Shown here in pieces: positions 15,377 through 23,583 of a stretch of 37,684 nt of DNA. Every line of letters begins with the position of its first letter. Positions within the stretch are counted from its first letter, which is position 1. Under the pieces are notes generated by a model. It saw only the letters and a list, made by a program, of their open reading frames with translations. It did no database searches and was not told the DNA's origin. A program made the translations under genes and the position numbers. Source of the DNA: Spirochaetota bacterium (GTDB lineage: Bacteria > Spirochaetota > B62-G9 > DRHN01); NCBI GenBank assembly GCA_016934265.1, contig JAFGTF010000073.1, forward strand, positions 1 to 37,684, written 5' to 3'.

Positions 15377-17078
15377 CAGCCGCGAGAAGTTGTCGCATTA
15401 CGTCGATCTCTTCGTTCTGTTCATCGAGCTCTATATATTCATAAACAACCTGTTCGAGCTGAGCTACGGGTTTCGGCCCTACGTATACCAGCTCGGCCGT
15501 ATTCTCATCGCGATTTTCGCCTTTGAGCTCGTAATACAATTCATTCTCCGCCCGAAGCCGAAGGCGTACATCCTTCAGTATTGGTCGCGGTATATCATAC
15601 TGGCGGCGCTCGTGTTCGCGTACTACCGGTTCAGCATAGTCGACAGGGACGCACGGTTTTTCTTCATCTATTCCCGGCTGTTCCTCGGGGCGATGGAGAC
15701 CCTCCTGTTCGTCAAATTCATACTGCAGTTCGGCAGATTACGGGAGATAATCTCCTCCTTCAAGGTAAAGCCTGCGCAGCTCATAGTGGTGAGCTTCGGC
15801 TCGATAATCATTCTCGGGTCGTTTTTCCTCTATCTTCCCTATTCGAGGCCCCCAGACGCTCATATGCGGTATATCGACGCACTGTTCACCTCGACCTCTG
15901 CGGTATGCGTGACCGGCCTTATCGTCGTCGATACAGCAACCGCGTTCTCGAGGGTCGGGCATCTGTTTCTTCTGCTCCTCATACAGGCGGGGGGGCTGGG
16001 CATCATGACGATCGCCGCCTTTATCCAGGTTACACTTGGAAGCACCATGAGCCTTTCCGGCAGGTTTCAGACGGCGACCGTCTTAGACCAGGCGAATTTG
16101 AAGAGCCTCTACACGATAATACGGGCTATCGTCATAATAACCGTGATCATGGAGGGCGCCGGCGTTTTACTCCTCCTGCCGTACTTCGCAAAGATGAAAA
16201 CGGCCGGGCTCGAGGCGGGTTTCTTCGCGCTGTTTCACTCCATATCGGCCTTCTGCAATGCGGGGTTCTCCCTGTTCGGCACAAGCTTCACCGCCGCGCG
16301 GGCGAACGTATGGGTCAACGCCGTTCTGATATTCCTCATCGTTTCAGGCGGGTTCGGATTCACCGTGCTGCTCAATCTCGGCCGTAAGCTCGTAATGGGG
16401 AAGAGAGAACGGCTATCCGTGCAGACGAGGCTGGTGCTGCTTTTGTCGCTCTTTCTCGTAGTATTCGGCGCCGCGGGGTTTTTCATATTCGAAAACAACG
16501 GCGTTCTCGCAGGGGCCGGGCCGCGCGAAAAGTTCCTCGTATCGCTGTTTCAATCGGTCACCACACGGACCGCGGGCTTCAACACCGCCGATACCGCCGC
16601 GCTGAAGCCGTTCACGCTTTTCTTCATGACGCTCTTCATGTTCATCGGCGCTTCCCCGGGGTCCACGGGAGGCGGGATAAAGACCACGACCTTTTTCGTC
16701 CTTCTTCTTTCGATCGTCACCATCTCGAGGGATCAGCGGTTCAATACCATTTTTCAACGGAGAATCCCGTACCGAGTGGTGAACCGGTCGTTTGCGATAC
16801 TGGTCTGTTCTCTCGGTCTCGTAATCGCCGGCACGCTGATGCTGGGTCTTTCAGAGGGGTTCGGTTTCGTACCGGTATTTTTCGAGACGGTCTCCGCGTT
16901 TGGAACGGTGGGCCTTTCGGCGGGCATAACGTCGCAATTGAGTGATTTCGGAAAAATTGTTATAATGGTATGTATGTTTTCGGGCAGGCTCGGTCCTCTC
17001 ACCCTGGTCGTCGCAACGAGGAACGTCGCCTCCACGAGGCTTGTCACCTATCCTGAGGAGCATATAATGGTGGGTTGA
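15366..17078 (+). CDS. trkH: TrkH/KtrB-type potassium uptake protein
   Basis: Membrane pore of a K+ uptake system. The ATG at 15366 follows GGAG by four bases and is chosen over the in-frame ATG at 15327, which lies deep in the preceding gene and adds no membrane segment. The four selectivity-filter repeats are SAVCVTGLI, AFCNAGFSL, TRTAGFNT and AFGTVGLSAG. At 570 residues it is longer than KtrB because of about four extra N-terminal helices (residues 12-140). It needs the RCK subunit encoded next. Confidence 0.93.
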   Translation: MRYSSREKLSHYVDLFVLFIELYIFINNLFELSYGFRPYVYQLGRILIAIFAFELVIQFILRPKPKAYILQYWSRYIILAALVFAYYRFSIVDRDARFFFIYSRLFLGAMETLLFVKFILQFGRLREIISSFKVKPAQLIVVSFGSIIILGSFFLYLPYSRPPDAHMRYIDALFTSTSAVCVTGLIVVDTATAFSRVGHLFLLLLIQAGGLGIMTIAAFIQVTLGSTMSLSGRFQTATVLDQANLKSLYTIIRAIVIITVIMEGAGVLLLLPYFAKMKTAGLEAGFFALFHSISAFCNAGFSLFGTSFTAARANVWVNAVLIFLIVSGGFGFTVLLNLGRKLVMGKRERLSVQTRLVLLLSLFLVVFGAAGFFIFENNGVLAGAGPREKFLVSLFQSVTTRTAGFNTADTAALKPFTLFFMTLFMFIGASPGSTGGGIKTTTFFVLLLSIVTISRDQRFNTIFQRRIPYRVVNRSFAILVCSLGLVIAGTLMLGLSEGFGFVPVFFETVSAFGTVGLSAGITSQLSDFGKIVIMVCMFSGRLGPLTLVVATRNVASTRLVTYPEEHIMVG

Positions 17079-17092
17079 ACAGGAGGGCGGTA

Positions 17093-17794
17093 ATGAGACA
17101 GTTCGCGGTTATAGGCTTAGGGGTCTTCGGGGCCTCCATCGCCAAGAACCTCATAAAAGAGGGAATGGAGGTCATCGCCATCGATTCCGACGAGCAGCAC
17201 ATAGAGGCGGTGAAGAACATCGTCACCCAGGCGGCCATCCTCGACTCCACAAAGGAGGAGGCGCTCTTAGCCATGGACATAGGCAAAATCGACTGCGCCA
17301 TAATCGCGATAGGAGACGATATGGAGTCCAGCGTAATGACCGCGCTGCTTTTAAAGAAGCTCGAAATCCCGAGAATCATCGCGCGGGCGAATTCCGATGC
17401 GCATCGGGAGATTCTGACACTGATAGGCGTTAACGAGATAGTATCTCCCGAGGAGGATATGGGCTTGAGGCTCGCTCGAAGGCTCTCCTCCACCAATATC
17501 CTCCACCATCTCGATATCTCGGAAGAGCATACGATAGCGGAGATTATCGCGGGCGAGAACTTCATCGGGAAGACCATACGGGATCTGAACCTCAGGTCGA
17601 GGTTCGGGGTGAACATCGTCGGGATCAAGAAGAAGAAATCGCACGTGACGGAGAGCGGGGAAAACGTCTTCGTCGAGAAATATATCGATTTCCCCTCGCC
17701 CGATGACGTTATAGAGGAGGAGGACGTGTTGGTAACGGTGGGAAGCGAGCGGGCGGTATCGGAGCTGGAACGGTACATAGAGAGGAAGGCGTAA
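17093..17794 (+). CDS. trkA: TrkA/KtrA-type potassium uptake regulatory subunit
   Basis: Cytosolic RCK protein that gates the TrkH channel by binding nucleotide. The 233-residue protein carries a single RCK_N domain (VIGLGVFGAS dinucleotide motif; Asp in AIDSDEQ after the second strand) and one RCK_C domain (about residues 140-230), so it is the short single-unit form; Escherichia coli TrkA has two. The ATG at 17093 follows AGGAGGG; the upstream in-frame start at 17075 overlaps the trkH stop and gives an unusual N-terminus. Confidence 0.92.
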   Translation: MRQFAVIGLGVFGASIAKNLIKEGMEVIAIDSDEQHIEAVKNIVTQAAILDSTKEEALLAMDIGKIDCAIIAIGDDMESSVMTALLLKKLEIPRIIARANSDAHREILTLIGVNEIVSPEEDMGLRLARRLSSTNILHHLDISEEHTIAEIIAGENFIGKTIRDLNLRSRFGVNIVGIKKKKSHVTESGENVFVEKYIDFPSPDDVIEEEDVLVTVGSERAVSELERYIERKA

Positions 17795-17837
17795 GGCATT
17801 CTTCATTCTCACACAGAAAACGCGTTGGGGGGACGGC

Positions 17838-18596
17838 ATGAAATTATCCTACAGCCTTCTCATGAGGGTATACGGTGTTTTTTCCATACTCTTTTTCATA
17901 TTCGGGGCACTGGCGGTGGTGATCGGCGGTCCGGCGCTCTTCGTCAGTTACGAGTGGAGCGGTCCCGAGATGGCGTCGTTTGTATTCGTCTTCCGGGTCG
18001 TAATAGTGCTCCTGTTCGGAACCGGTTTCGTCGTAAGCTCGCTCTTTTTTCTCGTAACGAGAAGAAGGGGCCTTTCATCCTACAAGCGTATCATCGACCG
18101 GCTGCCGAGCGAACGAAGCATGAGCTTTAATCTCAATATACAGTTTCCGGAGCAGGACGAGTTCGGGGACCTCGGCAGGTGGCTCAATAAGTTCGTTTCC
18201 AGGATGAGGGAGTTCGACAGGATCAAGGTGGAGAGACTCAGGGCTTCCCAGCAGAAACTGGCCGCGATCGCGGAGACCGTGGACAAGGGGATCCTGTTCG
18301 TGTCGAACGAGAGAAGGATCACCTTTGCAAACAAGGCATTCACAAGACTTTTGAATACCGGTGAAAAAACGGTCGTCGGTCTCCCGCTGAACAGGGTGAT
18401 AGCAAGCGAGGAGATCGGGCTCGCCTTGGAAGAACTGGAAAAGAAGCCGAAGAACCGGACGCTCGAAGACCTTCGTATCAAGTCCGGCGAATCCGGGTAC
18501 AAGTCGACGGTGGACATGGTTCCGATCATATCGCCGGAGGTCGATCTTCTCGAAACGATGATCGTGTTCAGCGGCATACAGAAGAAGCGGTTATAA
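17838..18596 (+). CDS. Membrane protein with HAMP-like and PAS domains, no output domain
   Basis: A 252-residue protein: two membrane helices (about residues 9-32 and 47-74), a HAMP-like linker (residues 75-130, with QDEFGDLGRWLNKFV), a short coiled coil, and a PAS domain (about residues 140-250, with ILFVSNERRITFANKAFTRL). It ends straight after the PAS domain, with no kinase, cyclase or receiver part, and the stop is followed directly by the next gene, so no obvious truncation by frameshift is seen. It may be a signal-transducing partner of another protein or a sensor input for a separately encoded kinase. It follows trkA by 43 bases. Confidence 0.72.
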   Translation: MKLSYSLLMRVYGVFSILFFIFGALAVVIGGPALFVSYEWSGPEMASFVFVFRVVIVLLFGTGFVVSSLFFLVTRRRGLSSYKRIIDRLPSERSMSFNLNIQFPEQDEFGDLGRWLNKFVSRMREFDRIKVERLRASQQKLAAIAETVDKGILFVSNERRITFANKAFTRLLNTGEKTVVGLPLNRVIASEEIGLALEELEKKPKNRTLEDLRIKSGESGYKSTVDMVPIISPEVDLLETMIVFSGIQKKRL

Positions 18597-18629
18597 CTAT
18601 CGGGGAATAGATCTTTTATTGGAGTGCGT

Positions 18630-20156
18630 ATGATGCGTTGTTCGGCGAGAGTAAAGGGGGCGGTGTGGATGTTCCCGCTCTGTATCGGGTTGACGTCTTT
18701 CGCATGGGCACAGACGGAGTACATAGGGCGCGCGGAAGTCAGCCATCTCAAATGGGGAGAAGGCGGCGCCGGGTGGGAAGAGATCGAGACGATGTCGGAC
18801 CTCAAGTTGGAGAAAACCGGGATCGTGCTCGACGACAACAGCCCGCGGTACGGACCGGAAACGGAGCTGCTTTTACGGTTCGACGGGGAGGATGCGCCGG
18901 GCTCTCCCTTCTATTCGATAGATGAGATGAAGATCGTGCCCTCGGGCGACGTGAGCATGTACGGGGGCGGCGCGGCGGGTTTTTTTCACGGGGAAAACCG
19001 GATCGTTCTCGAACCTATGCCGGGATCGCTTTTTTTAGACGATCCCCTCGAACGCTTCACCATCGATTTCTATCTGTATCCGGTTTCCGTACGGGAGGAG
19101 CGGAACGTATTCTCATGGTATGCGCCGACAGTGGATACTCCCGGTTTCAGCGGGGTACGCGCATATCTGAGGGACGGAAGACTCTTCTGGGAGTTCAAGA
19201 AGACGTTTTTCAGAGGCGAGGGCGGGCAGCCGGTCGACGTGATGCTCTATGAGCGTGTGGAAACTCCGATCGGCGAATGGCACCACCATGCGCTCCGGTA
19301 CGACGCCGACGACGGTCTTCTCACGCTCTATTTCGATGGAAAGGAGGCGGCCTTGGCCTGGCTCACTGATACCGGATCCGAGGAAGGAAGCCTGCTACAA
19401 GGCAGGTTTTCTCCCTATCTCAAGGCCGGGATGTTCATCGGGGGAGAGTATCTCGGGTACATCGACGAGTTCAGAATATCGAGGGGGTTTCCCGAGTTTT
19501 TCTTAGGGAGGTACAGGGGGCGGGGGGAGGCTACAAGCAAAGTGATAACGCTTCCAAGCCGTGGAACGAAGTTGGTGAACGTGTCCTGGAAGGGCGAGGA
19601 GAACGACGGAACGGCCATCCGGGTATTCTGCCGGTTTTCGGACAGCTACTTCCTCCCGCTGGAGGATGACGAAGAGTCCGGCGTAAAGGGGCCTTCCTGG
19701 ACGAGGGTAAAAAACGGCGAGGTCTTTTCTCAAGACGGCCCGAAGGGCCGGTACATGCAGTGGAAAGTCGCCCTTTACGGCACGGAAGCGAAATACACGC
19801 CGCGTCTTTACGCGCTCGACGTCGCCCTGCAGCTCGACCCGCCTCCTCAGCCGCCGACCCTCCTCGAAACGGACGAGGGAGACAAACGCGTGCATCTCTT
19901 CTGGGTACGGAACAACGAGAGCGATATCAAGGGCTATAAGGTGTACTACGGAACCGGTTCGGGGTATTATTTCGGAAAAGGGGCCGCCGCGGGGGACTCT
20001 CCGGTGTGGGCGGGGGACGTGACGTCTTTCGATCTTTCAGGCCTCGAGAACGAGCAGGTGTATTTTGTAAGCATTACGGCGGTGGACGAAGAGGGCCAGG
20101 AGAGCGGTTTCAGCAGGGAGTTTGTTGCGCGGCCCTCCGCCGTCTTCGCGAATTAG
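18630..20156 (+). CDS. Secreted protein with LamG-like and fibronectin type III domains
   Basis: About 508 residues. The start is ATG at 18630 or 18633, close after GGAG. A signal peptide is clear (hydrophobic core then TSFAWAQ, cleavage near residue 30). The middle part (about residues 70-290) resembles a concanavalin/laminin-G lectin fold (FTIDFYLYPVSVREERNVFSW, GEWHHHALRYD, LTLYFDGKEA, GYIDEFRISRG). The C-terminal part (about residues 405-500) is a fibronectin type III domain (HLFWVRNNESDIKGYKVYYG and VYFVSITAVDEEGQES). This suggests a surface or periplasmic carbohydrate-binding protein; no catalytic motif is seen. It lies 33 bases after the PAS gene. Confidence 0.75.
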   Translation: MMRCSARVKGAVWMFPLCIGLTSFAWAQTEYIGRAEVSHLKWGEGGAGWEEIETMSDLKLEKTGIVLDDNSPRYGPETELLLRFDGEDAPGSPFYSIDEMKIVPSGDVSMYGGGAAGFFHGENRIVLEPMPGSLFLDDPLERFTIDFYLYPVSVREERNVFSWYAPTVDTPGFSGVRAYLRDGRLFWEFKKTFFRGEGGQPVDVMLYERVETPIGEWHHHALRYDADDGLLTLYFDGKEAALAWLTDTGSEEGSLLQGRFSPYLKAGMFIGGEYLGYIDEFRISRGFPEFFLGRYRGRGEATSKVITLPSRGTKLVNVSWKGEENDGTAIRVFCRFSDSYFLPLEDDEESGVKGPSWTRVKNGEVFSQDGPKGRYMQWKVALYGTEAKYTPRLYALDVALQLDPPPQPPTLLETDEGDKRVHLFWVRNNESDIKGYKVYYGTGSGYYFGKGAAAGDSPVWAGDVTSFDLSGLENEQVYFVSITAVDEEGQESGFSREFVARPSAVFAN

Positions 20157-20188
20157 GAAGTAAAACTATTCGATAAACGGAGGATACA

Positions 20189-21280
20189 ATGGCGTACTAT
20201 CTTGGGAAGAAGTGGAAGAAGGGCGAGCTTTTATCGTATATCGGGGACCCGCTCCAGGTTGCCGGTGCAGAAAGTTTTTGTTATACGGATGGAAAGGCAT
20301 CCGGAGTGAAGGGCGTCCGCGTGGACACTGGGGCTGGACTTTCATTCACGGTCCTGCCGGGAAGGGGAATGGACATCCCGTCTGCAAGTTTCAAGGGGAT
20401 CAATCTCAACTATCTTTCCGGTACCGGTGTGATCTCGCCCGCATACTTCGAGGAGCCGGGACTCGGTTTCTTGAGGAACTTCTTCGTCGGTCTTCTCACC
20501 ACCTGCGGAATCACGAATGCGGGTGCACCGAGCACCGACGGGGGGGAGGCATTCGGCCTGCACGGGAGGGTATCGAACGCCGAGGCTGAAAACGTCTGCG
20601 TGGAACAGGACTGGGACGGCGACGATTTTCTCATCACGCTTAAGGGCACGATGAGGGAGTCGAAACCGTTTTTCGAGAACATGAGCCTCTCCCGAACGGT
20701 GCAAACGGGCCTCGGCTGGAAGAAGTTCAAGATCACGGACAGGGTGGACAACAGGGGATTCGATCCGCAGCCGCTCATGATGCTCTATCACATCAATTTC
20801 GGTTATCCGCTTCTGAGCCCGAATTCCGTGATCGTCGGGCCGATCAAGAAGACCGACCCGCGGGACGATGAGGCCGTTAAGGGCCGCGGACTGGAGGAAT
20901 GCCTCGAATACCCAAAGCCGCAGGATACCTATCTCGAAAAGGTCTTCTTCCACGATCTCGGCACGGACAAAGAGCAGAATACGTTTATTGCGCTGTTCAA
21001 CAGGGATATCGGCGACGGAACGCCGCTCGGCATACGGATGAGCTTCAACAAGAAACAGCTCCCGTATCTGGTAGAGTGGAAGAATCCGAAAAAGGGTTTC
21101 TACGTGCTCGGGTTGGAGCCCGGTACAGTGCTTCCCATCGGGCGCGGCGTGCTTCGGGAGCAGAAGAGGCTCATGTTCTTAGAAGGGCAGTCGAGCCATA
21201 CGATGACGATCGAGTTGGAGATTATCGATTCGATAAAAGAGATGGACGCCATCGAGAAGAAAGCCTCGGAGCTGAAATAA
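20189..21280 (+). CDS. DUF4432 aldose-1-epimerase-like protein
   Basis: A 363-residue protein resembling the galactose mutarotase superfamily group DUF4432. Visible landmarks are FTVLPGRGMDIPSASFKG, LLTTCGITNAG, FGLHGRVSNAEAE, LYHINFGYPLL and GLEPGTVLPIGRG, including the conserved His in LHGR and Glu in GLEP. These proteins probably bind sugars or sugar derivatives; the substrate is not known. GGAGG precedes the ATG at 20189. It is the last of the seven-gene run starting at pfkA and converges on the OsmC gene. Confidence 0.82.
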   Translation: MAYYLGKKWKKGELLSYIGDPLQVAGAESFCYTDGKASGVKGVRVDTGAGLSFTVLPGRGMDIPSASFKGINLNYLSGTGVISPAYFEEPGLGFLRNFFVGLLTTCGITNAGAPSTDGGEAFGLHGRVSNAEAENVCVEQDWDGDDFLITLKGTMRESKPFFENMSLSRTVQTGLGWKKFKITDRVDNRGFDPQPLMMLYHINFGYPLLSPNSVIVGPIKKTDPRDDEAVKGRGLEECLEYPKPQDTYLEKVFFHDLGTDKEQNTFIALFNRDIGDGTPLGIRMSFNKKQLPYLVEWKNPKKGFYVLGLEPGTVLPIGRGVLREQKRLMFLEGQSSHTMTIELEIIDSIKEMDAIEKKASELK

Positions 21281-21306
21281 AGACCGGCGAGCGAGAGGTA
21301 TCGCCC

Positions 21307-21720
21307 TTACTCCATATAAGAGATGTCATAGCTGAGGGGGCATGTCTCCCTCAGCATCGCGCTTACTGCGCAGTATTTATCTTGCGAGAGCTCTACGGCG
21401 CGCCGTATTTTAGCTTTCGGGAGCTGTGTCCCACTGAATTCGTATAACATCTCTATCCTGCTGTAGACTTTGGGGTGCTCCTCGGCGATATCGGCCTTCG
21501 CCGTTATCCTGAATCCGTCGATTTTGACCTGCATCTTGGCGAGGATGGCGACGACATCCATTCCCGTGCACCCGGTCAGTGCGGCAAGCAGGAGGGGTTT
21601 CGGCCTCGGGCCTTTGTCTTTACCGCCGAGTTCGGGCGTGGCGTCGAAGACGATCTCGTGACCGTTGACCGTTGAGGTAAACGTCATTTCGTCCTTCCAG
21701 ATGGTCTCGACCTCATGCAT
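21307..21720 (-). CDS. OsmC/Ohr-family protein
   Basis: A 137-residue protein of the OsmC family, thiol peroxidases or related proteins that act through two cysteines. Both are present: Cys51 in LTGCTGMDV and Cys117 in DKYCAVSAML. The N-terminal MHEVETIWKDEMTFTSTVNG fits the YhfA-like branch rather than Ohr. A GGAGG about nine bases upstream supports the ATG at 21720. It stands alone and converges with the DUF4432 gene. Confidence 0.88.
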   Translation of the reverse strand: MHEVETIWKDEMTFTSTVNGHEIVFDATPELGGKDKGPRPKPLLLAALTGCTGMDVVAILAKMQVKIDGFRITAKADIAEEHPKVYSRIEMLYEFSGTQLPKAKIRRAVELSQDKYCAVSAMLRETCPLSYDISYME

Positions 21721-22133
21721 TGATCGGTACCTCCTCTATCGTACATGTAAAATATACGTGAATGCCGCGGGTCCGACCATATTAAAACGGTTTGCTGAGG
21801 GTGGTCGCGGTCGGAACGTGCGCATTCCGGAACCCGGACACATGAAGCTTTCCTTTACGGTCGATTGTTCCCTTTTTACGGACGATCCTCTCATGATCAG
21901 GTGAGCCGAAGCGGCGAAAAGAAAAGAGCGGCCTGCGCACCGGCTGTCGGGCGGTTTTGGATCCCTTATTAAGGAATGCGGTATTTTTTTTGGCACCGCG
22001 GGATGATACTGTGCGTCGAACACTCTCAGTATCCCTCGAAATACGGCCTGTACGCCGTAGGAACCGTTCGAAGAACGGATGTCGATCACAAGCCGGCGTC
22101 CGTATCGAATCCGGGAGAAACCGTCCGACGGTC
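21721..22133. other. Gene-free stretch with several hairpins
   Basis: No reading frame here has a ribosome binding site and a protein-like composition. Inverted repeats include CCGTTC-GAA-GAACGG (about 22062-22076), GCGGT...ACCGC (about 21979-22000) and a bulged GGGATGATACTG...CAGTATCCC (about 22000-22037). None has a T run in the right place for a clear terminator, though an A/T run (21983-21990) lies inside one. It probably holds the end of the LOG transcript and the start of the osmC transcript. Confidence 0.4.
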
Positions 22134-22739
22134 TCAGTACACGGCGTCGCTTTGGAGCTTGTCGATGTATTCGACCTCATGCTCGAGCAGCTTTCCGACG
22201 AGCGCCTGCGGACTGCTGTCGACCAGGATCATATCCCGGTGTTTTTTCCCCAGGAATCCGTGAGTCGTCATATGGTCGAGGAAGCGGTAGAGGTGGTTGA
22301 AGTATCCCTCCACATTGAGCATCCCTATCGGTTTGAGATGGTACCCGAGCTGGTACCAGGTGAAGACTTCGAAGAACTCCTCTATCGTTCCGATACCGCC
22401 GGGCAGGACGATGAACCCGTCGGAGATATCGTACATCATACGTTTCCTCGTATGCATATCATCCACGACATGGAGAGTTGAAAGGCCCCGCTCATGCAGG
22501 CAGAGGCGGCCGATCATATCGTATATTTTCTGCGGTATGACGCCGACCACCCGGCCCCCGTGATCGAGAGTCGTCTGTGCGAGCTCGCCCATAAGGCCGA
22601 TGTTTCCTCCGCCGTATACGAGCGTTATTCCGTTTTTTGCGAGGATGGTGCCGATTTCCTGCGCCTGGCGTATATACTCGAGGGAGCTCCCCACCGAAGA
22701 CCCGCAGAATATGCAAAGTTTTGCAATGACTTTTTTCAT
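22134..22739 (-). CDS. LOG-family protein (TIGR00730 Rossmann fold; cytokinin-type nucleotide phosphoribohydrolase)
   Basis: A 201-residue protein with the LOG signature: GGGNIGLMGELAQ and PGGIGTIEEFFEV (the PGGxGTxxE motif, catalytic Glu included), and FCGSSVGSS near the N-terminus. The family cleaves nucleoside 5'-monophosphates to base and ribose phosphate; in many bacteria the true substrate is not known. The ATG at 22739 (MKKVIAKLCIFCG) is preferred over the in-frame ATG at 22772, which adds a non-family extension. Confidence 0.88.
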   Translation of the reverse strand: MKKVIAKLCIFCGSSVGSSLEYIRQAQEIGTILAKNGITLVYGGGNIGLMGELAQTTLDHGGRVVGVIPQKIYDMIGRLCLHERGLSTLHVVDDMHTRKRMMYDISDGFIVLPGGIGTIEEFFEVFTWYQLGYHLKPIGMLNVEGYFNHLYRFLDHMTTHGFLGKKHRDMILVDSSPQALVGKLLEHEVEYIDKLQSDAVY

Positions 22740-22899
22740 TTCCCACTGTCCCGAAGAAAAAATATAAAGCAAAAATCTAAGGAATTTTTTCTAAAACGTC
22801 ATCACAAAATGCGGATATTCGTGCGTGTCGCGTCATATCGAAGAAACAAGTAAAGAGGATTCATGTCCGTGTTGCATGACGATTTCTGGGTTATGAATC

Positions 22900-22927
22900 A
22901 AAAAGGCGGCCGCCTTAAAAAGGCCGC
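22900..22927 (-). terminator. Rho-independent terminator after the Mop gene
   Basis: Read on the reverse strand, GCGGCC (22927-22922), a ten-base loop, GGCCGC (22911-22906), then a C and five T (22904-22900). It lies about 50 bases beyond the Mop stop. Confidence 0.65.
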
Positions 22928-22977
22928 GTCCCGTACGGTGATCGATGCTGGGGCGCTCCTTCACAGAGAAGGAAGCG

Positions 22978-23187
22978 TCATTCGGTCGCTATCATTACGT
23001 TGCTTGCCTTGATGACGCACATTACCGATCCCCCGGAGGAGAGGCCGAGCGTTTCTGCGGACCGTTTCGTAATGATGGCGACTATCTCGGTACCGCCGGA
23101 GAGCTCGACCGTTACCTCGGTATTCACGGCGCCGTGCGTTACCGTCTTCACCGTTCCCTGTAATACGTTTCGCGCACTGATCTTCAT
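22978..23187 (-). CDS. Mop-type molybdate-binding protein (single TOBE domain)
   Basis: A 69-residue protein that is one TOBE/Mop domain: MKISARNVLQGTVKTVTHGAVNTEV, then ELSGGTEIVAIITKRSAETLGL and closing VMCVIKASNVMIATE. Mop proteins bind molybdate (or tungstate) as oligomers and act as stores or sensors. No molybdate transporter or ModE regulator is next to it. A strong GGAGG precedes the start and a terminator follows, so it is a single-gene unit. Confidence 0.88.
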   Translation of the reverse strand: MKISARNVLQGTVKTVTHGAVNTEVTVELSGGTEIVAIITKRSAETLGLSSGGSVMCVIKASNVMIATE

Positions 23188-23475
23188 GAGACTGTTCCTC
23201 CTTTACTTTTCGAGCGTGTGGTGTCGGGAACGCATCGCCTTTCATCTTCTCACGCTCCCGCCCCGGGGTTTACAATTTTTTTACCCTGCCCGCACGGATA
23301 CAGACGGCACGTCACCTTGTTTTCGGGCAGATCGAGGCGGTGAACACGAATGGCGTCGGGCGTTCCCCGGACTTTCGGCGCGCACGGTCCGGCGACGGGG
23401 TTGCCGCCGAACGATCAAGCGCCCTCATCATACGCGTTAAAATTTTTTATCGATATACTACAATATAACAGGGAA

Positions 23476-23492
23476 GCATTGAAAAACAATGC
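23476..23492. promoter_or_regulatory. Palindrome upstream of the FGGY kinase promoter
   Basis: GCATTG (23476-23481), five A, CAATGC (23487-23492): a perfect 6-base inverted repeat ending 16 bases before the -35 box. The position would suit an activator or repressor site. No regulator gene is adjacent. Confidence 0.4.
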
Positions 23493-23508
23493 CGCAATGA
23501 ATTTGAAT

Positions 23509-23538
23509 TTGACCAAACCGTCCGTATTCGGATACTAT
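23509..23538 (+). promoter_or_regulatory. Promoter of the xylulokinase-type FGGY kinase
   Basis: TTGACC (23509-23514) and TACTAT (23533-23538), 18 bases apart. The start codon lies 45 bases after the -10 box, with a GAAGAGG sequence between. Confidence 0.55.
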
Positions 23539-23583
23539 GTAATCTTCAGTGGTATCAGACCAGACGGTTGAAGAGGCGAACGG

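Larger units (their letters stand above)
23188..23583. other. Intergenic region between divergent Mop and FGGY kinase genes
   Basis: No credible gene. It contains the leader of the Mop gene, a low-complexity AT-rich patch from about 23440 to 23515, the palindrome GCATTG-N5-CAATGC (23476-23492) and the kinase promoter candidate (23509-23538). Confidence 0.5.

Noticed and set aside
23300..23325. Sigma-54-like sequence CGGCACGTCACCTTGTT upstream of the FGGY kinase
   Set aside because: After GG-N10 the dinucleotide is TG, not GC, and it lies about 270 bases from the gene; a better sigma-70 promoter is closer.
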